Shown: in pieces, positions 1 through 9,156 of the stretch
How the letters are laid out: every line of letters starts with the position of its first letter
How positions within the stretch are numbered: the first letter of the stretch is position 1
Origin: AC-69 sp036519575
Lineage (GTDB): Bacteria > Actinomycetota > UBA4738 > HRBIN12
Assembly (NCBI GenBank): GCA_036519575.1
Contig: DATDKZ010000258.1
Location: 1-20,635, forward strand
Direction of reading: 5' to 3'
Length of the DNA stretch: 20,635 nt
Position numbers and translations under genes: made by a program
The notes under the pieces: generated by a model
Seen by the model: the letters and a program-made list of their open reading frames with translations, nothing else
Database searches by the model: none
What the model was told of the DNA's origin: nothing

Positions 1-1
1 C

Positions 2-310
2 CCGCTCCTTGTGGACGAGGGACGTCTATCCCAGGGGGCTTCGGAGCTCAAGGCCGCGCTGGAGGAGGAGCCGTTTCTAGAGGTCCATCCGGACGACGCC
101 GAGAAGCGCAAGGTCGTGGATGGGGGCCTCGCCCGCGTCCGGACGGATGCGGGCGAGGCCGTCCTGCCGGTGCGCGTCAGCGAGCACGTCGCCCAGGGCG
201 CGATGTTCGTCCCCTTCAACCAGCCCGGCCTTGCCGCGAACACGCTCCTCTCGGGGCGATTCACCGCGGCCGCCACGGTTGAGCCCGCCGATCCGGGGGC
301 CGGAGCCTGA
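2..310 (+). CDS. nuoG: NADH-quinone oxidoreductase subunit G, C-terminal fragment (set 1)
   Basis: This reading frame is open from the window edge and ends at TGA 308-310, so only the last ~102 residues are visible. NuoG is the large iron-sulfur subunit of the NADH-oxidising module and passes electrons from NuoE/F towards NuoI/B. The visible part looks like the molybdopterin-dinucleotide-binding-type domain that ends NuoG: a beta-rich stretch with VRTDAGEAVLPVRVSEHV, then AMFVPFNQPGLAANTLL. The gene ends one base before the nuoH start. The family call rests on this short tail plus its position directly before nuoH, which is the normal nuo order. A related molybdopterin oxidoreductase tail cannot be fully excluded, but the context makes nuoG by far the best reading. 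Confidence 0.8.
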   Translation, partial: PLLVDEGRLSQGASELKAALEEEPFLEVHPDDAEKRKVVDGGLARVRTDAGEAVLPVRVSEHVAQGAMFVPFNQPGLAANTLLSGRFTAAATVEPADPGAGA

Positions 311-311
311 G

Positions 312-1436
312 ATGGATTGGCTGGACTGGATCCTGCTGGTGGCCCGGGTGGTCGTGGTGTTCTTCGCCCTGCTCATCGGGGTGATGCTTCTGATCTGGTT
401 GGAGCGCAAGGTCGCAGCCGACATGCAGACCCGCATGGGACCCATGCGAGCAGGGCCGCGCGGCGTGCTGATCACCCTGGCCGACGGGATCAAGCTGTTC
501 TTCAAGGAGGGGATCACGCCGACCCTGGCCGACCGGCCGGTGTACCTCCTGGCCCCGGTGATCGCCATGATCCCGGCCTTCCTGGCCTTCGCGGTGATCC
601 CGTTCGGGACCGGCGTCACGCTCTTCGGCCGCCACATCCCGTTCCAGATCGCCGACCCGGACGTGGGCATCCTGTGGGTCCTGGCGATGGGCTCGTTGAT
701 GGTCTACGGGATCGTCCTGGCCGGCTGGTCCAGCGGCTCGAATTACCCGCTGCTCGGCTCGATCCGCTCGACGGCTCAGATGATCTCCTACGAGGTGGGC
801 ATGGGACTGGCCCTGGTCGCGGTCCTCCTGTACTCGGGCTCGTTGCAGATGTCGGAGATCGTGGCCAGCCAGGACCGGGTGTGGAACGTGATCCCCCAGT
901 TCCCCGCGTTCGCCATCTATCTCATCGCCGGCCTGGCCGAGACCAATCGCCCGCCATTCGACCTGCCGGAGGCGGAGACCGAGCTCGTCGCGGGGTACTT
1001 CACCGAGTACTCGGGGATCAAGTTCGCCATGTTCTACCTGGGCGAGTACGTGAACATGGTCGTGGTCTCCTCCATCGCGGTGACGTTGTTCCTGGGGGGA
1101 TGGCGCGGCCCGCACCCGACCTTCCTGGCCTGGCTGTGGCCGCTCCTGTGGTTCATCGTCAAGGTCGTCGCGATCGTCTACCTGTACATCTGGGTCCGGC
1201 TGACCCTGCCTCGGATCCGGTACGACCGGCTGATGAGCTTCGGGTGGAAGTTCCTGATCCCATTCGGACTGCTCTGGGTCATGGCCACTGCGGCGGTGGT
1301 GGTGCTCCCAGATGTGTATGGGAGGGGGACGCTGTTCACGGGTGCGTTGATCGTGGCCGGAGCCGTCTTCGTCGTGTTGCTGGTGTGGCCCCTGGTCGCC
1401 CCGGGGCGCCGCCCGGCGGAGGAGACCACGCCGTGA
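312..1436 (+). CDS. nuoH: NADH-quinone oxidoreductase subunit H (set 1)
   Basis: NuoH is the membrane subunit that joins the peripheral arm to the membrane arm and forms much of the quinone-access tunnel. The ATG at 312 is one base after the nuoG stop and gives 374 residues. Family signatures are visible: [21 protein letters not shown] near residues 31-51, [11 protein letters not shown] at 56-66, and the acidic cytoplasmic-loop motif [17 protein letters not shown] at 208-224 followed by [11 protein letters not shown]-terminal segment (about residues 318-365, with [21 protein letters not shown]) adds a hydrophobic helix that the set 2 NuoH lacks. The gene overlaps nuoI by the GTGA at 1433-1436, implying translational coupling. 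Confidence 0.97.
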   Translation: MDWLDWILLVARVVVVFFALLIGVMLLIWLERKVAADMQTRMGPMRAGPRGVLITLADGIKLFFKEGITPTLADRPVYLLAPVIAMIPAFLAFAVIPFGTGVTLFGRHIPFQIADPDVGILWVLAMGSLMVYGIVLAGWSSGSNYPLLGSIRSTAQMISYEVGMGLALVAVLLYSGSLQMSEIVASQDRVWNVIPQFPAFAIYLIAGLAETNRPPFDLPEAETELVAGYFTEYSGIKFAMFYLGEYVNMVVVSSIAVTLFLGGWRGPHPTFLAWLWPLLWFIVKVVAIVYLYIWVRLTLPRIRYDRLMSFGWKFLIPFGLLWVMATAAVVVLPDVYGRGTLFTGALIVAGAVFVVLLVWPLVAPGRRPAEETTP

Positions 1437-1984
1437 ACGAGAGGGCTCTGAGCGAGCGGGCCGGGGACGAGCAGGCCGACAAGGGGGAGAAGCGAGCCCT
1501 CCGGCCGACGACCCTCGGCGGTGCCGTGGGCGCCATCTCCAAGGGCCTGGCCACCGTGTTCCGACAGATCTTCCGGCCCGACGTGACGGAGGAGTACCCG
1601 CGACACATCGATCCCCCTCCACCACGTTCGCACATCGGTCGCCACCGCTTGAATCGCCACGCGAACGGCCTGGAGAAATGCATCGGGTGCGAGCTGTGCG
1701 CCTATGCGTGTCCGGCCGATGCGATCTGGGTCGAGGGGGCCGACAACGACTCGGAGCATCCGGTGTCACCCGGCGAGCGGTACGCGAAGGACTACCAGAT
1801 CAACTACCTGCGCTGCATCATGTGCGGCCTGTGCGTGGAGGCATGCCCCACGCGGGCCCTCACCCTCACGAGCTACTACGAGCTGTCCTTCGACTCGCGC
1901 GAGGAGGCGATCTGGACCAAGGAGCAGCTGCTCCAGCCGCCCCCGCCGCTCGGCTCCGATCCCATCGATCGCGAGGGCCTGTGA
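1433..1984 (+). CDS. nuoI: NADH-quinone oxidoreductase subunit I, 2x[4Fe-4S] (set 1)
   Basis: NuoI is the ferredoxin-like subunit that carries clusters N6a and N6b and relays electrons to the terminal cluster in NuoB. The 183-residue product starts at GTG 1433, overlapping the nuoH stop by four bases. Two complete [4Fe-4S] motifs are visible: C83, C86, C89 and C93 in [12 protein letters not shown], and C128, C131, C134 and C138 in [12 protein letters not shown]. The ~50-residue charged N-terminal stretch contains a likely amphipathic helix (about 28-48) that packs on the membrane. The C-terminus is proline-rich ([10 protein letters not shown]). All eight cysteines are present, so the subunit should be functional. 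Confidence 0.97.
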   Translation: MNERALSERAGDEQADKGEKRALRPTTLGGAVGAISKGLATVFRQIFRPDVTEEYPRHIDPPPPRSHIGRHRLNRHANGLEKCIGCELCAYACPADAIWVEGADNDSEHPVSPGERYAKDYQINYLRCIMCGLCVEACPTRALTLTSYYELSFDSREEAIWTKEQLLQPPPPLGSDPIDREGL

Positions 1985-2538
1985 TGGCGCCCGACCAGAT
2001 CGTGTTCTGGGTGTTCGCCCCAGTCTCGGTGGGATCGGCCGTCGCCATGCTGTTCCAGCGGAACGCGATCCACGCGGCGTTGTTCCTGATCGTGAACTTC
2101 TTCACCCTGGCCGTGTTCTACCTGGTCCTCAGCGCGCCGTTCCTGTTCGCCGTCCAGATCATCGTGTACGCCGGCGCCATCATGGTCCTGTTCCTGTTCG
2201 TGATCATGCTGCTCGGCGTCGACCGCGAGGAGAGCCTGGTCGAGCGACTGAAGGGGCAGCGGCCCCTGGCGATCGTCCTCGGCCTGGGGCTGGCCGCCGA
2301 GATCCTCGTCACGGCCCGGGCCAGCCTCGGCCTGGCCCGAGGCCCCGCGAACTTCGATCAGACCGTGAACGCGGGCGGGAACACCCGGGCGCTGTCGCAC
2401 GTGCTGTTCCGCGACTACTTCCTCCCGTTCGAGGTGACCTCGATCCTGTTGATCGTGGCCGCCATCGCCGCCATGGTGCTGGCGCAACGTCGCGCGCGGA
2501 CCACGGCCGAAGCTACGCGAGAAGCCGAGGCGGCGTGA
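1984..2538 (+). CDS. nuoJ: NADH-quinone oxidoreductase subunit J (set 1)
   Basis: NuoJ is a small membrane subunit of the proton-translocating arm, lying between NuoH/A and NuoK. The ATG at 1984 shares one base with the nuoI TGA and yields 184 residues. The diagnostic family stretch [19 protein letters not shown] (about residues 58-76) is present; this is the helix with the conserved bend next to the quinone site. About five hydrophobic segments are seen, as expected. The C-terminus ends in a short charged tail. It overlaps nuoK by GTGA at 2535-2538. Confidence 0.96.
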   Translation: MAPDQIVFWVFAPVSVGSAVAMLFQRNAIHAALFLIVNFFTLAVFYLVLSAPFLFAVQIIVYAGAIMVLFLFVIMLLGVDREESLVERLKGQRPLAIVLGLGLAAEILVTARASLGLARGPANFDQTVNAGGNTRALSHVLFRDYFLPFEVTSILLIVAAIAAMVLAQRRARTTAEATREAEAA

Positions 2539-2840
2539 AGACGCCCATCTCCTACTTCGTGATCCTGTCGGGTGTCCTGTTCGCCATCGGCACGGTCGGT
2601 GTGCTCGTTCGGAAGAACGCATTGGTGATCTTCATGTCGGTCGAGCTCCAACTGAACGCCGTGAACCTGGCGCTGGTGGCCTTCTCGAGGCTGCACGGCA
2701 ACCTGAACGGTCAGGTCCTGGCGTTCTTCTCCATGGTCGTTGCGGCGGCCGAGGTCGTCGTGGGCCTGGCCATCATCGTGAACGTCTACCGGCGGATGCA
2801 CACGGCGAACGTCGACGACGCCAGCCTGCTGCGGTGGTGA
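2535..2840 (+). CDS. nuoK: NADH-quinone oxidoreductase subunit K (set 1)
   Basis: NuoK is a three-helix, MrpC-like subunit that forms part of the central proton path with NuoJ. The 101-residue product starts at GTG 2535, overlapping nuoJ by four bases. Both buried glutamates known to matter in the family are present: E37 in [11 protein letters not shown] and E73 in [11 protein letters not shown]. The C-terminal DDASLLRW resembles the family's usual ending. Length is normal. The next start (nuoL) is four bases beyond the stop. Confidence 0.96.
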   Translation: MKTPISYFVILSGVLFAIGTVGVLVRKNALVIFMSVELQLNAVNLALVAFSRLHGNLNGQVLAFFSMVVAAAEVVVGLAIIVNVYRRMHTANVDDASLLRW

Positions 2841-2844
2841 GGCC

Positions 2845-4725
2845 GTGCTGAGGTCCGTGTGGATCGTGCCGGCCCTCCCGCTCGCCGGGGCGGCGATCAA
2901 CCTGTTCGCCGGGAAGCGGCTGGGTCGTTGGGCCGGGGTCCTGGCCTCGGGGCTGATGGTGGTTGCGTTCGCGCTGGGCCTGGCGATCTTGGCCGACCTC
3001 TTGAAGCTGCCCGGTGTCGAGCGCAGCGTCGTCCGGCACCTGTGGGACTGGATCTCGGTGGGAAGCTTCCACGTCGCGGCCGACCTGCGGGTGGACCCGC
3101 TGTCGGTGACCATGATGCTCGTCGTCACCGGCGTCGGTGCCGTCATCCACGTGTACTCGATCGGCTATATGGACGGGGACCCCCGGTCCGGCAGGTTCTT
3201 CTCCTACATGAACCTGTTCTGCTTCTTCATGCTCACGCTGGTCTTGGCCCAGAACTTCCTCCTCCTGTACGTGGGATGGGAGGGCGTGGGCCTGTGTTCC
3301 TACCTGCTCATCGGGTTCTGGTTCGATCGACCCGCGGCGGCGAGCGCGGCGAAGAAGGCATTCGTCGTGACGCGGATCGGCGACACGTTCATGTTGGTCG
3401 GTATCGCGCTCGTCTTCCTCCGACTCGGGTCGCTGGACTTCTCAGCGGTGCTTCGGCCCTCGGTCGAGTCGGTGCAGCCCACAGGGGTCTTCACCGTCCT
3501 CGCGCTCTTGCTGTTCGCCGGGGCCGTGGGCAAGTCGGCTCAGATCCCCCTCCACACGTGGCTCCCCGATGCCATGGAAGGGCCGACGCCCGTCTCCGCC
3601 CTGATCCACGCCGCGACGATGGTCACCGCCGGCGTCTACCTGGTGGCCCGGACGCACGTCTTCTTCGAGATCTCCGGCGTCGCGCTCACGGTCGTCCTGG
3701 TGATCGGGCTCCTGACGGTGGTCTACGCCGCAACGTGCGCCCTCGGGCAGGACGACCTCAAGCGGGTGCTCGCGTACTCGACCATCAGCCAGCTCGGCTA
3801 TATGTTCTTCGCCCTCGGGCTGAAGGCGTACGCGGCGGCGCTGTTCCTGTTGGTGACCCACGCCTTCTACAAAGCACTCCTGTTCCTGTCTGCGGGATCG
3901 GTCATGCATGGCCTGGGTGGCGAGACCGACCTGAAGAAGATGGGGGCGCTCCGCAGGGCGATGCCCGTCACGGCAGCCATGTTCGGTGTGGGGGCTCTGG
4001 CCATCGCCGGCGTGCCCCCCCTGTCCGGGTTCTTCGCAAAGGACCAGATCCTGGAGGTGGCGAACCAGTCTGGCTACCTCCTCGCCTGGCTGGTGGCGCT
4101 GGCCGGCGCGTTCCTGTCGGCCCTGTACATCTCCCGCCTCACGTTCCTCGCGTTCTTCGGCCGGGACCGGACGGAGCGAGCGGCCCACGAGTCACCCCCG
4201 GTCATGACCGTTCCCCTGGCCATCCTCGCGGTGGGGGCGGCCTTCGGCGGCGTCCTCGGGCTGTCGGCCACCACCGGTCGGCTCCACGGCTTCCTGGCCC
4301 CGGTCCTCGGTGAGTTCGCCGAGGGGACGAGCGGCCTGCCCACCGTGGTCCTCTCGGTCATCTCGGTCCTGGTTGCCCTCGCGGGGATCGGGCTGGGGTG
4401 GCTCGTGTACGGCTCGGGTCGGATCGACTGGGTGGCGCTCCGGGTCCGGTTCGCCGGCGTCCAACGGTTCCTGGCTCACGGGTGGTACGTCGACGACGTC
4501 TACTCCACCCTCCTGGTCGGTCCGGGGAGAGCCGGGGCCGCGTTCCTGGCTTCCGAGGTGGATCAGGGAGTCATCGACGGCGCTGTGAACGGGGTCGGGC
4601 AGGTCTTCCAGTGGGCCGCGTCCCGGGGCCGAAAGCTCCAGACGGGACTGGTCCGCAACTACGGGTTGGCGTTCCTCGTGGGAGTGGTGGCGATCTTCGT
4701 CTACGTGGGGGTTCGGCTGTCGTGA
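2845..4725 (+). CDS. nuoL: NADH-quinone oxidoreductase subunit L, antiporter-like (set 1)
   Basis: NuoL is the distal Mrp-antiporter-like proton pump subunit with a long lateral helix. The product is 626 residues from GTG 2845; GGTGAGG just upstream can act as ribosome binding site. Key pump residues are visible: E146 in [18 protein letters not shown]230 in [15 protein letters not shown], and the broken-helix motif [19 protein letters not shown]. The C-terminal part contains WYVDDVYSTLL and one copy of VDQGVIDGAVNG before the last membrane helix, where set 2 has two copies. It overlaps nuoM by GTGA at 4722-4725. Nothing appears broken. Confidence 0.97.
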   Translation: MLRSVWIVPALPLAGAAINLFAGKRLGRWAGVLASGLMVVAFALGLAILADLLKLPGVERSVVRHLWDWISVGSFHVAADLRVDPLSVTMMLVVTGVGAVIHVYSIGYMDGDPRSGRFFSYMNLFCFFMLTLVLAQNFLLLYVGWEGVGLCSYLLIGFWFDRPAAASAAKKAFVVTRIGDTFMLVGIALVFLRLGSLDFSAVLRPSVESVQPTGVFTVLALLLFAGAVGKSAQIPLHTWLPDAMEGPTPVSALIHAATMVTAGVYLVARTHVFFEISGVALTVVLVIGLLTVVYAATCALGQDDLKRVLAYSTISQLGYMFFALGLKAYAAALFLLVTHAFYKALLFLSAGSVMHGLGGETDLKKMGALRRAMPVTAAMFGVGALAIAGVPPLSGFFAKDQILEVANQSGYLLAWLVALAGAFLSALYISRLTFLAFFGRDRTERAAHESPPVMTVPLAILAVGAAFGGVLGLSATTGRLHGFLAPVLGEFAEGTSGLPTVVLSVISVLVALAGIGLGWLVYGSGRIDWVALRVRFAGVQRFLAHGWYVDDVYSTLLVGPGRAGAAFLASEVDQGVIDGAVNGVGQVFQWAASRGRKLQTGLVRNYGLAFLVGVVAIFVYVGVRLS

Positions 4726-6245
4726 GCTGGCTGACCGTGACCACGTTCCTGCCCCTCGCCGGAGCCGTGGTGCTCCTGGCCTGGGGTGGCGCGAGCGATC
4801 GAGGCGCCCGCGCGTTCGCGCTCGGTGCCTCGATCGCCACCTTCGGCGCATCGCTCGTCGTGCTGTCGCGGTTCGATGGGTCCCGCGCAGGGTTCCAGAT
4901 GGTCGAGCAGGCCACGTGGGTCCGCTCGCCGCACATCCAGTACATCCTGGCAGTTGACGGGGTCAGCCTGTTCCTGGTCCTGCTCACCACGTTCCTGGTC
5001 CCGGTGGCGATCGCCGCCTCGTGGACGGTGGACCGTCGGGTCCGCCTGTACCTGGCCACCATGCTCATCCTGGAGACCGGGATGATCGGAACGTTCCTGG
5101 CCCTGGACCTCCTGCTGTTCTTCCTGTTCTTCGAGGCCATCCTGTTCCCGATGTACCTCATCATCGGAGCCTGGGGCGGCGAGCGCCGCGTGTACGCGGC
5201 GGTGAAGTTCTTCCTCTACACGATGTTCGGCTCGGCCTTCCTGCTCGTCGCCATCCTCTTCTTGTACGGACGGTCGGGGACGCTCCCCGGCGGCCCCACG
5301 TTCGATGCGCGCGAGCTGATCGATCTGGGGATCACGGGAGCGTCGGCCCGTTGGCTGTTCCTGGGATTCTTCATCGCCTTCGCGGTCAAGGTGCCACTGT
5401 TCCCCTTGCACACGTGGCTCCCAGACGCGCACACGGAGGCCCCGACGGCGGGCTCGGTCATCCTGGCGGCGATCCTGCTGAAGGTGGGGGCCTACGGCCT
5501 CATCCGATTCAACCTGGGGCTGTTCCCGGAGGCATCACGATCGCTGGCAGCTGCGATCTCGGTCCTCGCGCTGATCGGCATCGTCTACGGCGCGATCGTG
5601 GCCATGATGCAGACGGACGTGAAGCGCCTGGTCGCCTACTCGTCCGTGTCCCATCTGGGATTCGTCGTCCTTGGGACGTTCGCCTTCACCCTCCAGGCCA
5701 TGACGGGCGGCGTGCTCCAGATGGTGAATCACGGGCTGTCGACGGGCGCGCTGTTCCTGCTGGTCGGCATGGTCTACGAGCGGACCCACACGCGGAGCCT
5801 CTCGGAGATGGGCGGCCTTGCGGCGGGGATGCCCTGGCTGATGGGTGCGTTCCTGTTCGTCTCCCTGTCCTCGCTCGGGCTCCCCGGCCTGAACAACTTC
5901 GTGGGTGAGTTCCTGGTGATCCTGGGCACACTCGCCCGCAACCCCGCATTCGGGGCGATCGCCGCGATCGGAATCGTGCTGGCCGCCATCTACCTGCTGT
6001 GGGCATACCAGCGGATGGCCCATGGGCCCGTGCCGGCGAAGCATGCGAATCACCCGGACCTGTCGGCCCGTGAGTACGCGCTCCTCGCGCCGGTGTTGGC
6101 GCTCATCCTGCTGATCGGGATCTATCCCAAGCCCCTGCTCGACCGGATCGATCCCACGAGCAGCCGCATCGTGAAGGCGGTGGACACGGGCCGCTCCGTC
6201 GATGCCGCAGGGCCCGCGAACCTCACCACGGCGGAGGGACAGTGA
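4722..6245 (+). CDS. nuoM: NADH-quinone oxidoreductase subunit M, antiporter-like (set 1)
   Basis: NuoM is the second Mrp-antiporter-like proton pump subunit. The 507-residue product starts at GTG 4722 inside the GTGA overlap with nuoL. Conserved features are E138 in [19 protein letters not shown] and K223 in [20 protein letters not shown]. The motif that identifies NuoM rather than NuoL or NuoN is [21 protein letters not shown] further lysine-bearing helix follows ([15 protein letters not shown]). The last ~30 residues are a soluble tail. It overlaps nuoN by GTGA at 6242-6245. Confidence 0.97.
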   Translation: MSWLTVTTFLPLAGAVVLLAWGGASDRGARAFALGASIATFGASLVVLSRFDGSRAGFQMVEQATWVRSPHIQYILAVDGVSLFLVLLTTFLVPVAIAASWTVDRRVRLYLATMLILETGMIGTFLALDLLLFFLFFEAILFPMYLIIGAWGGERRVYAAVKFFLYTMFGSAFLLVAILFLYGRSGTLPGGPTFDARELIDLGITGASARWLFLGFFIAFAVKVPLFPLHTWLPDAHTEAPTAGSVILAAILLKVGAYGLIRFNLGLFPEASRSLAAAISVLALIGIVYGAIVAMMQTDVKRLVAYSSVSHLGFVVLGTFAFTLQAMTGGVLQMVNHGLSTGALFLLVGMVYERTHTRSLSEMGGLAAGMPWLMGAFLFVSLSSLGLPGLNNFVGEFLVILGTLARNPAFGAIAAIGIVLAAIYLLWAYQRMAHGPVPAKHANHPDLSAREYALLAPVLALILLIGIYPKPLLDRIDPTSSRIVKAVDTGRSVDAAGPANLTTAEGQ

Positions 6246-7705
6246 CCCTCGCCCAGATCCTGACCCATCCACCCGTCCAGCTCGGACCGATCGGCCCCGA
6301 GCTCGTCCTGGCGGGCGCCGCCGTCGTCGTGTTGCTCGGAGCGGCATTCAACCCCCGGATCGAGCAGTCCCTGCTGTTGGCGATGTCCCTGCTCGGTGTG
6401 GTCGGCGCCGCGGCCCTCTCCATCGGCCTGTGGGACTGGAGCGGCGACCTCACGGTGCTGGCGGGGATGGTGGCGACGGATCGGTTCGCGGTGGTGGCCC
6501 GGCTGTTCCTTCTCGGCATCGCCGCCATGGGCCTGGTGTACGGATACCACTACTTCCGACGCTCGGGGGAAGTCCGTGCCGAGTTCTACCCGCTCGTCCT
6601 GTTCGCCACGGCGGGCATGACGCTGATCGCGGCGGCCGCCGACCTGATCCTGGTGTTCCTGGCCCTGGAGATCCTGTCGCTCTCGCTGTACGTGCTGACC
6701 GGCATCTCCGATCGGCTGTCGTCCGTCGAAGGCTCGATGAAGTACTTCCTCCTCGGAGCGTTCTCCTCTGCTTTCTTCCTCTACGGAGTGGCCATGGCAT
6801 ACGGCGCCACCGGATCCACCAGTCTGTCCTCCATCGCGCACGCGCTCGCGGGACAGACCGGGAGCCTGGGGCTGGCGCTCGCGGCCGTGGCGTTCCTGGG
6901 TATCGGTTTCGCGTTCAAGGTCGCCGCGGTGCCGTTCCACATGTGGACGCCCGACGTCTATCAGGGTGCGCCGACGCCCGTCACCGCCTACATGGCCGCG
7001 GGGACGAAGGTGGCGGCGTTCGCCGCGCTGATCCGCGTCCTGGAGACGTCGTTCCAGCCGCTGACGCTGGATTGGACCCCCCTCGTGTGGTCGATCGCCG
7101 CCGTGACCGTCGTGGCCGGCAGCCTGATCGCCATCGCCCAGACCGACATCAAGCGGATGCTCGCGTATTCGAGCATCGCCCATGCCGGGTTCGTCCTGAT
7201 CGCGCTCACGGCGGCGGGCCAGGACGGGATCTCCGCGGCGCTGTTCTACCTCCTGGCGTACGCGCTGATGGTTCTGGGGGCGTTCGGCGTCGTGATGCTT
7301 GTTTCGGCACGGGGGGAAGGGCGGACCTCGCTCTCCTCCTACGCCGGCCTGTACCGGCGAAGCCGGGTCCTGGCGGCCCTGCTCACGCTGTTCCTGCTGT
7401 CCCTGGCCGGCATCCCGCCCACGGCAGGGTTCATCGCCAAGGTGAACGTGTTCCGGGCGGCCGTCGGCGCCGGCCACTGGCCCCTGGTACTGGTCGGCGT
7501 CCTGGCCAGTGTGGTGGCGGCCTTCTTCTACATCCGGGTGATGGTGCTGATGTACATGCAAGAGCCGCAGGACGACGCAGAGCCCGACCGCTCGCCCTGG
7601 CCACGGGTGGCGGTGGCCGTGCCCGCGGTCCTCACGCTCCTGTTCGGGGTGTTCCCCGGCATCGTGCTCGGCGTGTTGGACAAGGCGGCGATCCTTCGAT
7701 GGTGA
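6242..7705 (+). CDS. nuoN: NADH-quinone oxidoreductase subunit N, antiporter-like (set 1)
   Basis: NuoN is the third Mrp-antiporter-like pump subunit, proximal to NuoK. It starts at GTG 6242 and gives 487 residues. E143 (in [15 protein letters not shown]) and K226 (in [20 protein letters not shown]) are present, as is the NuoN-type stretch [19 protein letters not shown] with its second conserved lysine. It is the last gene of set 1. A 31-base gap separates it from the prenyl synthase. There is no hairpin followed by T residues here, so read-through into the next gene is possible. Confidence 0.97.
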   Translation: MTLAQILTHPPVQLGPIGPELVLAGAAVVVLLGAAFNPRIEQSLLLAMSLLGVVGAAALSIGLWDWSGDLTVLAGMVATDRFAVVARLFLLGIAAMGLVYGYHYFRRSGEVRAEFYPLVLFATAGMTLIAAAADLILVFLALEILSLSLYVLTGISDRLSSVEGSMKYFLLGAFSSAFFLYGVAMAYGATGSTSLSSIAHALAGQTGSLGLALAAVAFLGIGFAFKVAAVPFHMWTPDVYQGAPTPVTAYMAAGTKVAAFAALIRVLETSFQPLTLDWTPLVWSIAAVTVVAGSLIAIAQTDIKRMLAYSSIAHAGFVLIALTAAGQDGISAALFYLLAYALMVLGAFGVVMLVSARGEGRTSLSSYAGLYRRSRVLAALLTLFLLSLAGIPPTAGFIAKVNVFRAAVGAGHWPLVLVGVLASVVAAFFYIRVMVLMYMQEPQDDAEPDRSPWPRVAVAVPAVLTLLFGVFPGIVLGVLDKAAILRW

Positions 7706-7723
7706 GGTCTCCTGGCTTTCGGA

Positions 7724-7729
7724 TATGGT
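7724..7729 (+). promoter_or_regulatory. Possible -10 element for a leaderless prenyl synthase transcript
   Basis: TATGGT fits the actinobacterial TAnnnT -10 pattern and lies seven bases before the ATG at 7737, the spacing expected for a leaderless mRNA. Neither candidate start of the downstream gene has a convincing Shine-Dalgarno sequence. No good -35 match is visible, and a six-base match is weak, so this is only a suggestion. Confidence 0.25.
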
Positions 7730-7736
7730 CGGCCAC

Positions 7737-8747
7737 ATGAGCAGGCAGCTCGTCCCGGGGCTCGAGGCACCGGATGCTGAGCTGGAACGCGACGTCCGAA
7801 GCCGGCTCGACGAGGTGGAGGCCGCCCTGGAGAAGGCGGTGCGGGCGGACTCGGACCTGCTGGCAGAGACGTCGTCATACCTGCTCGCGGCGGGAGGCAA
7901 GCGGTTCCGGCCCATGCTGGTGCTGCTTTCGGGATACTTCGGCGACCCGGCGGATCCGCGCCTCATCCCCGGGTCGGTGGCCATCGAGCTCGTCCACCTT
8001 GCCACCCTGTATCACGACGACGTGATCGACGAGGCGGACGCGCGCCGGGGGATCCCGTCGGTGAACGCGCGGTGGGACAACACCGTGGCCATCCTGACCG
8101 GCGACTACCTGTTCGCTCGGGCCTCCGAGATCTCCACCGAGCTGGGCAGTGACGTCTGCGCCCTGCTCGCACGGACCATCGCCACGCTCTGCGACGGCCA
8201 GATCCGGGAGGTCGAGGCCGCCGGGAGGGTGGAGCAGACCAGGGCGGCCTACCTGGAGATCATCCGTCGGAAGACGGGGGCGCTGATCGCCACCTCCTGC
8301 CGGCTCGGCGGGGTCCTGTCGGATGCGGCCTCGGACCACGTGGACGTCCTGGAGGCGTTCGGTGAGGCCCTGGGGATGGCCTTCCAGCTGTCCGACGACA
8401 TCATGGACGTGAGCGCCTCCGAGCGGGAGCTGGGCAAGGAGCCGGGAGTGGACATGAAGGAGGGGGTGTACACGTTCCCGGTGCTCTCGGCTCTGTCGGA
8501 CGAGGAGAACGGCCGCGAGCTCGCCGCCATCCTCCGCCAGGGGCCGCCGGAAGGGGACCGGCTGGAACGGGCGCTGCGGATCGTTCGATCGCCGGGAAGC
8601 CTGGAGCCGGCCCGGGCGGCGGTGGCCGCCGAGGTCGACCGGGCTCGCCAGCTCGGGCTCCGGCTCCCCGACGGCCCGGCCAGAGCGGCCCTCATCGCGC
8701 TGGCCGAGTTCCTTGGGGCCCGCTGTGGGGCCCGGCAAGAGCCATGA
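7737..8747 (+). CDS. Polyprenyl diphosphate synthase (long-chain, trans type)
   Basis: This enzyme condenses isopentenyl diphosphate onto an allylic primer to build a long isoprenoid chain. Both aspartate-rich motifs are intact: D94-D95-V-I-D98 followed by EADARRG, and D220-D221-I-M-D224. GKRFRP (54-59) is the usual diphosphate-binding segment. The residue five positions before the first motif is small (A89), which in this family allows chains longer than C20. Its place between two nuo sets suggests it makes the side chain of menaquinone, the Complex I electron acceptor; this is inference. The product is 336 residues from ATG 7737. ATG 7725 would add four residues, and neither start has a clear ribosome binding site. 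Confidence 0.93.
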   Translation: MSRQLVPGLEAPDAELERDVRSRLDEVEAALEKAVRADSDLLAETSSYLLAAGGKRFRPMLVLLSGYFGDPADPRLIPGSVAIELVHLATLYHDDVIDEADARRGIPSVNARWDNTVAILTGDYLFARASEISTELGSDVCALLARTIATLCDGQIREVEAAGRVEQTRAAYLEIIRRKTGALIATSCRLGGVLSDAASDHVDVLEAFGEALGMAFQLSDDIMDVSASERELGKEPGVDMKEGVYTFPVLSALSDEENGRELAAILRQGPPEGDRLERALRIVRSPGSLEPARAAVAAEVDRARQLGLRLPDGPARAALIALAEFLGARCGARQEP

Positions 8748-8753
8748 GGGCCT

Positions 8754-8762
8754 TGTTAGAAT
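8754..8762 (+). promoter_or_regulatory. Extended -10 promoter candidate for nuo set 2
   Basis: TGTTAGAAT combines the extended -10 TGn with TAGAAT, which matches the TATAAT consensus at five of six positions. It lies in the 43-base gap between the prenyl synthase stop and nuoA. Transcription would begin near 8769, giving a leader of about 20 bases that contains the weak ribosome binding site GAGAAAG (8773-8779). No convincing -35 element is seen, as is common with extended -10 promoters. It would allow set 2 to be expressed separately from set 1. Confidence 0.5.
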
Positions 8763-8790
8763 CGCGCCGCTTGAGAAAGCGTTCACAAGC

Positions 8791-9156
8791 GTGGGGACCT
8801 ACTACCAGTCCTACGGCGTCGTCCTCGCGGTCCTGATCGCCGGCGCCGGCCTGGTCGCCGTGGCGTTCGGGCTTGCGCGAGCTGTGGCTCCCCATCGCCC
8901 CCTTCCGGCCAAGCTCACCACCTACGAGTGTGGGATCGACCCGGTCGGCGAGGGCTGGTCCCAGAGCCAGGTCCGGTACTACATCTACGGGTTCCTGTTC
9001 GTCATCTTCGACGTGGAGAGCGTCTTCCTGTTCCCCTGGGCCAGGGTGTTCGTGGGCCTCGGTTACCAGGCGGTCGTGGAGATGGCCATCTTCATCGGGA
9101 TCCTGGCCGCCGGACTCCTCTATGCATGGCGGAAGGGGGTACTGAGGTGGGCCTGA
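8791..9156 (+). CDS. nuoA: NADH-quinone oxidoreductase subunit A (set 2)
   Basis: NuoA is a three-helix membrane subunit near the quinone tunnel. GTG 8791 gives 121 residues, the usual family length. Signatures are [20 protein letters not shown] (residues 45-64), [17 protein letters not shown] with D74 and E76, and three hydrophobic segments (about 10-30, 66-86 and 95-112). In-frame TTG 8713 and GTG 8725 would place the start inside the prenyl synthase gene and add a non-hydrophobic N-terminus, so 8791 is preferred. It overlaps nuoB by ten bases. No nuoA for set 1 is visible; its 5' half is outside the window. Confidence 0.95.
   Translation: MGTYYQSYGVVLAVLIAGAGLVAVAFGLARAVAPHRPLPAKLTTYECGIDPVGEGWSQSQVRYYIYGFLFVIFDVESVFLFPWARVFVGLGYQAVVEMAIFIGILAAGLLYAWRKGVLRWA

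Noticed and set aside
7706..7736. An intrinsic terminator after nuoN of set 1.
   Set aside because: No stable inverted repeat followed by T residues is present in the 31-base gap.
6122..8005. A 627-codon open frame on the minus strand across nuoM, nuoN and the prenyl synthase.
   Set aside because: It lies antisense to three well-supported genes, its product is rich in Arg, His, Gln and Gly with no recognisable domain, and such frames are expected in very GC-rich coding DNA. Similar antisense frames (for example 261-1769 and 14450-16069) were rejected for the same reason.
8713..8790. An upstream TTG or GTG start for nuoA inside the prenyl synthase gene.
   Set aside because: The added N-terminus is not like NuoA. 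GTG 8791 gives the usual length and leaves the promoter-like sequence outside the gene.
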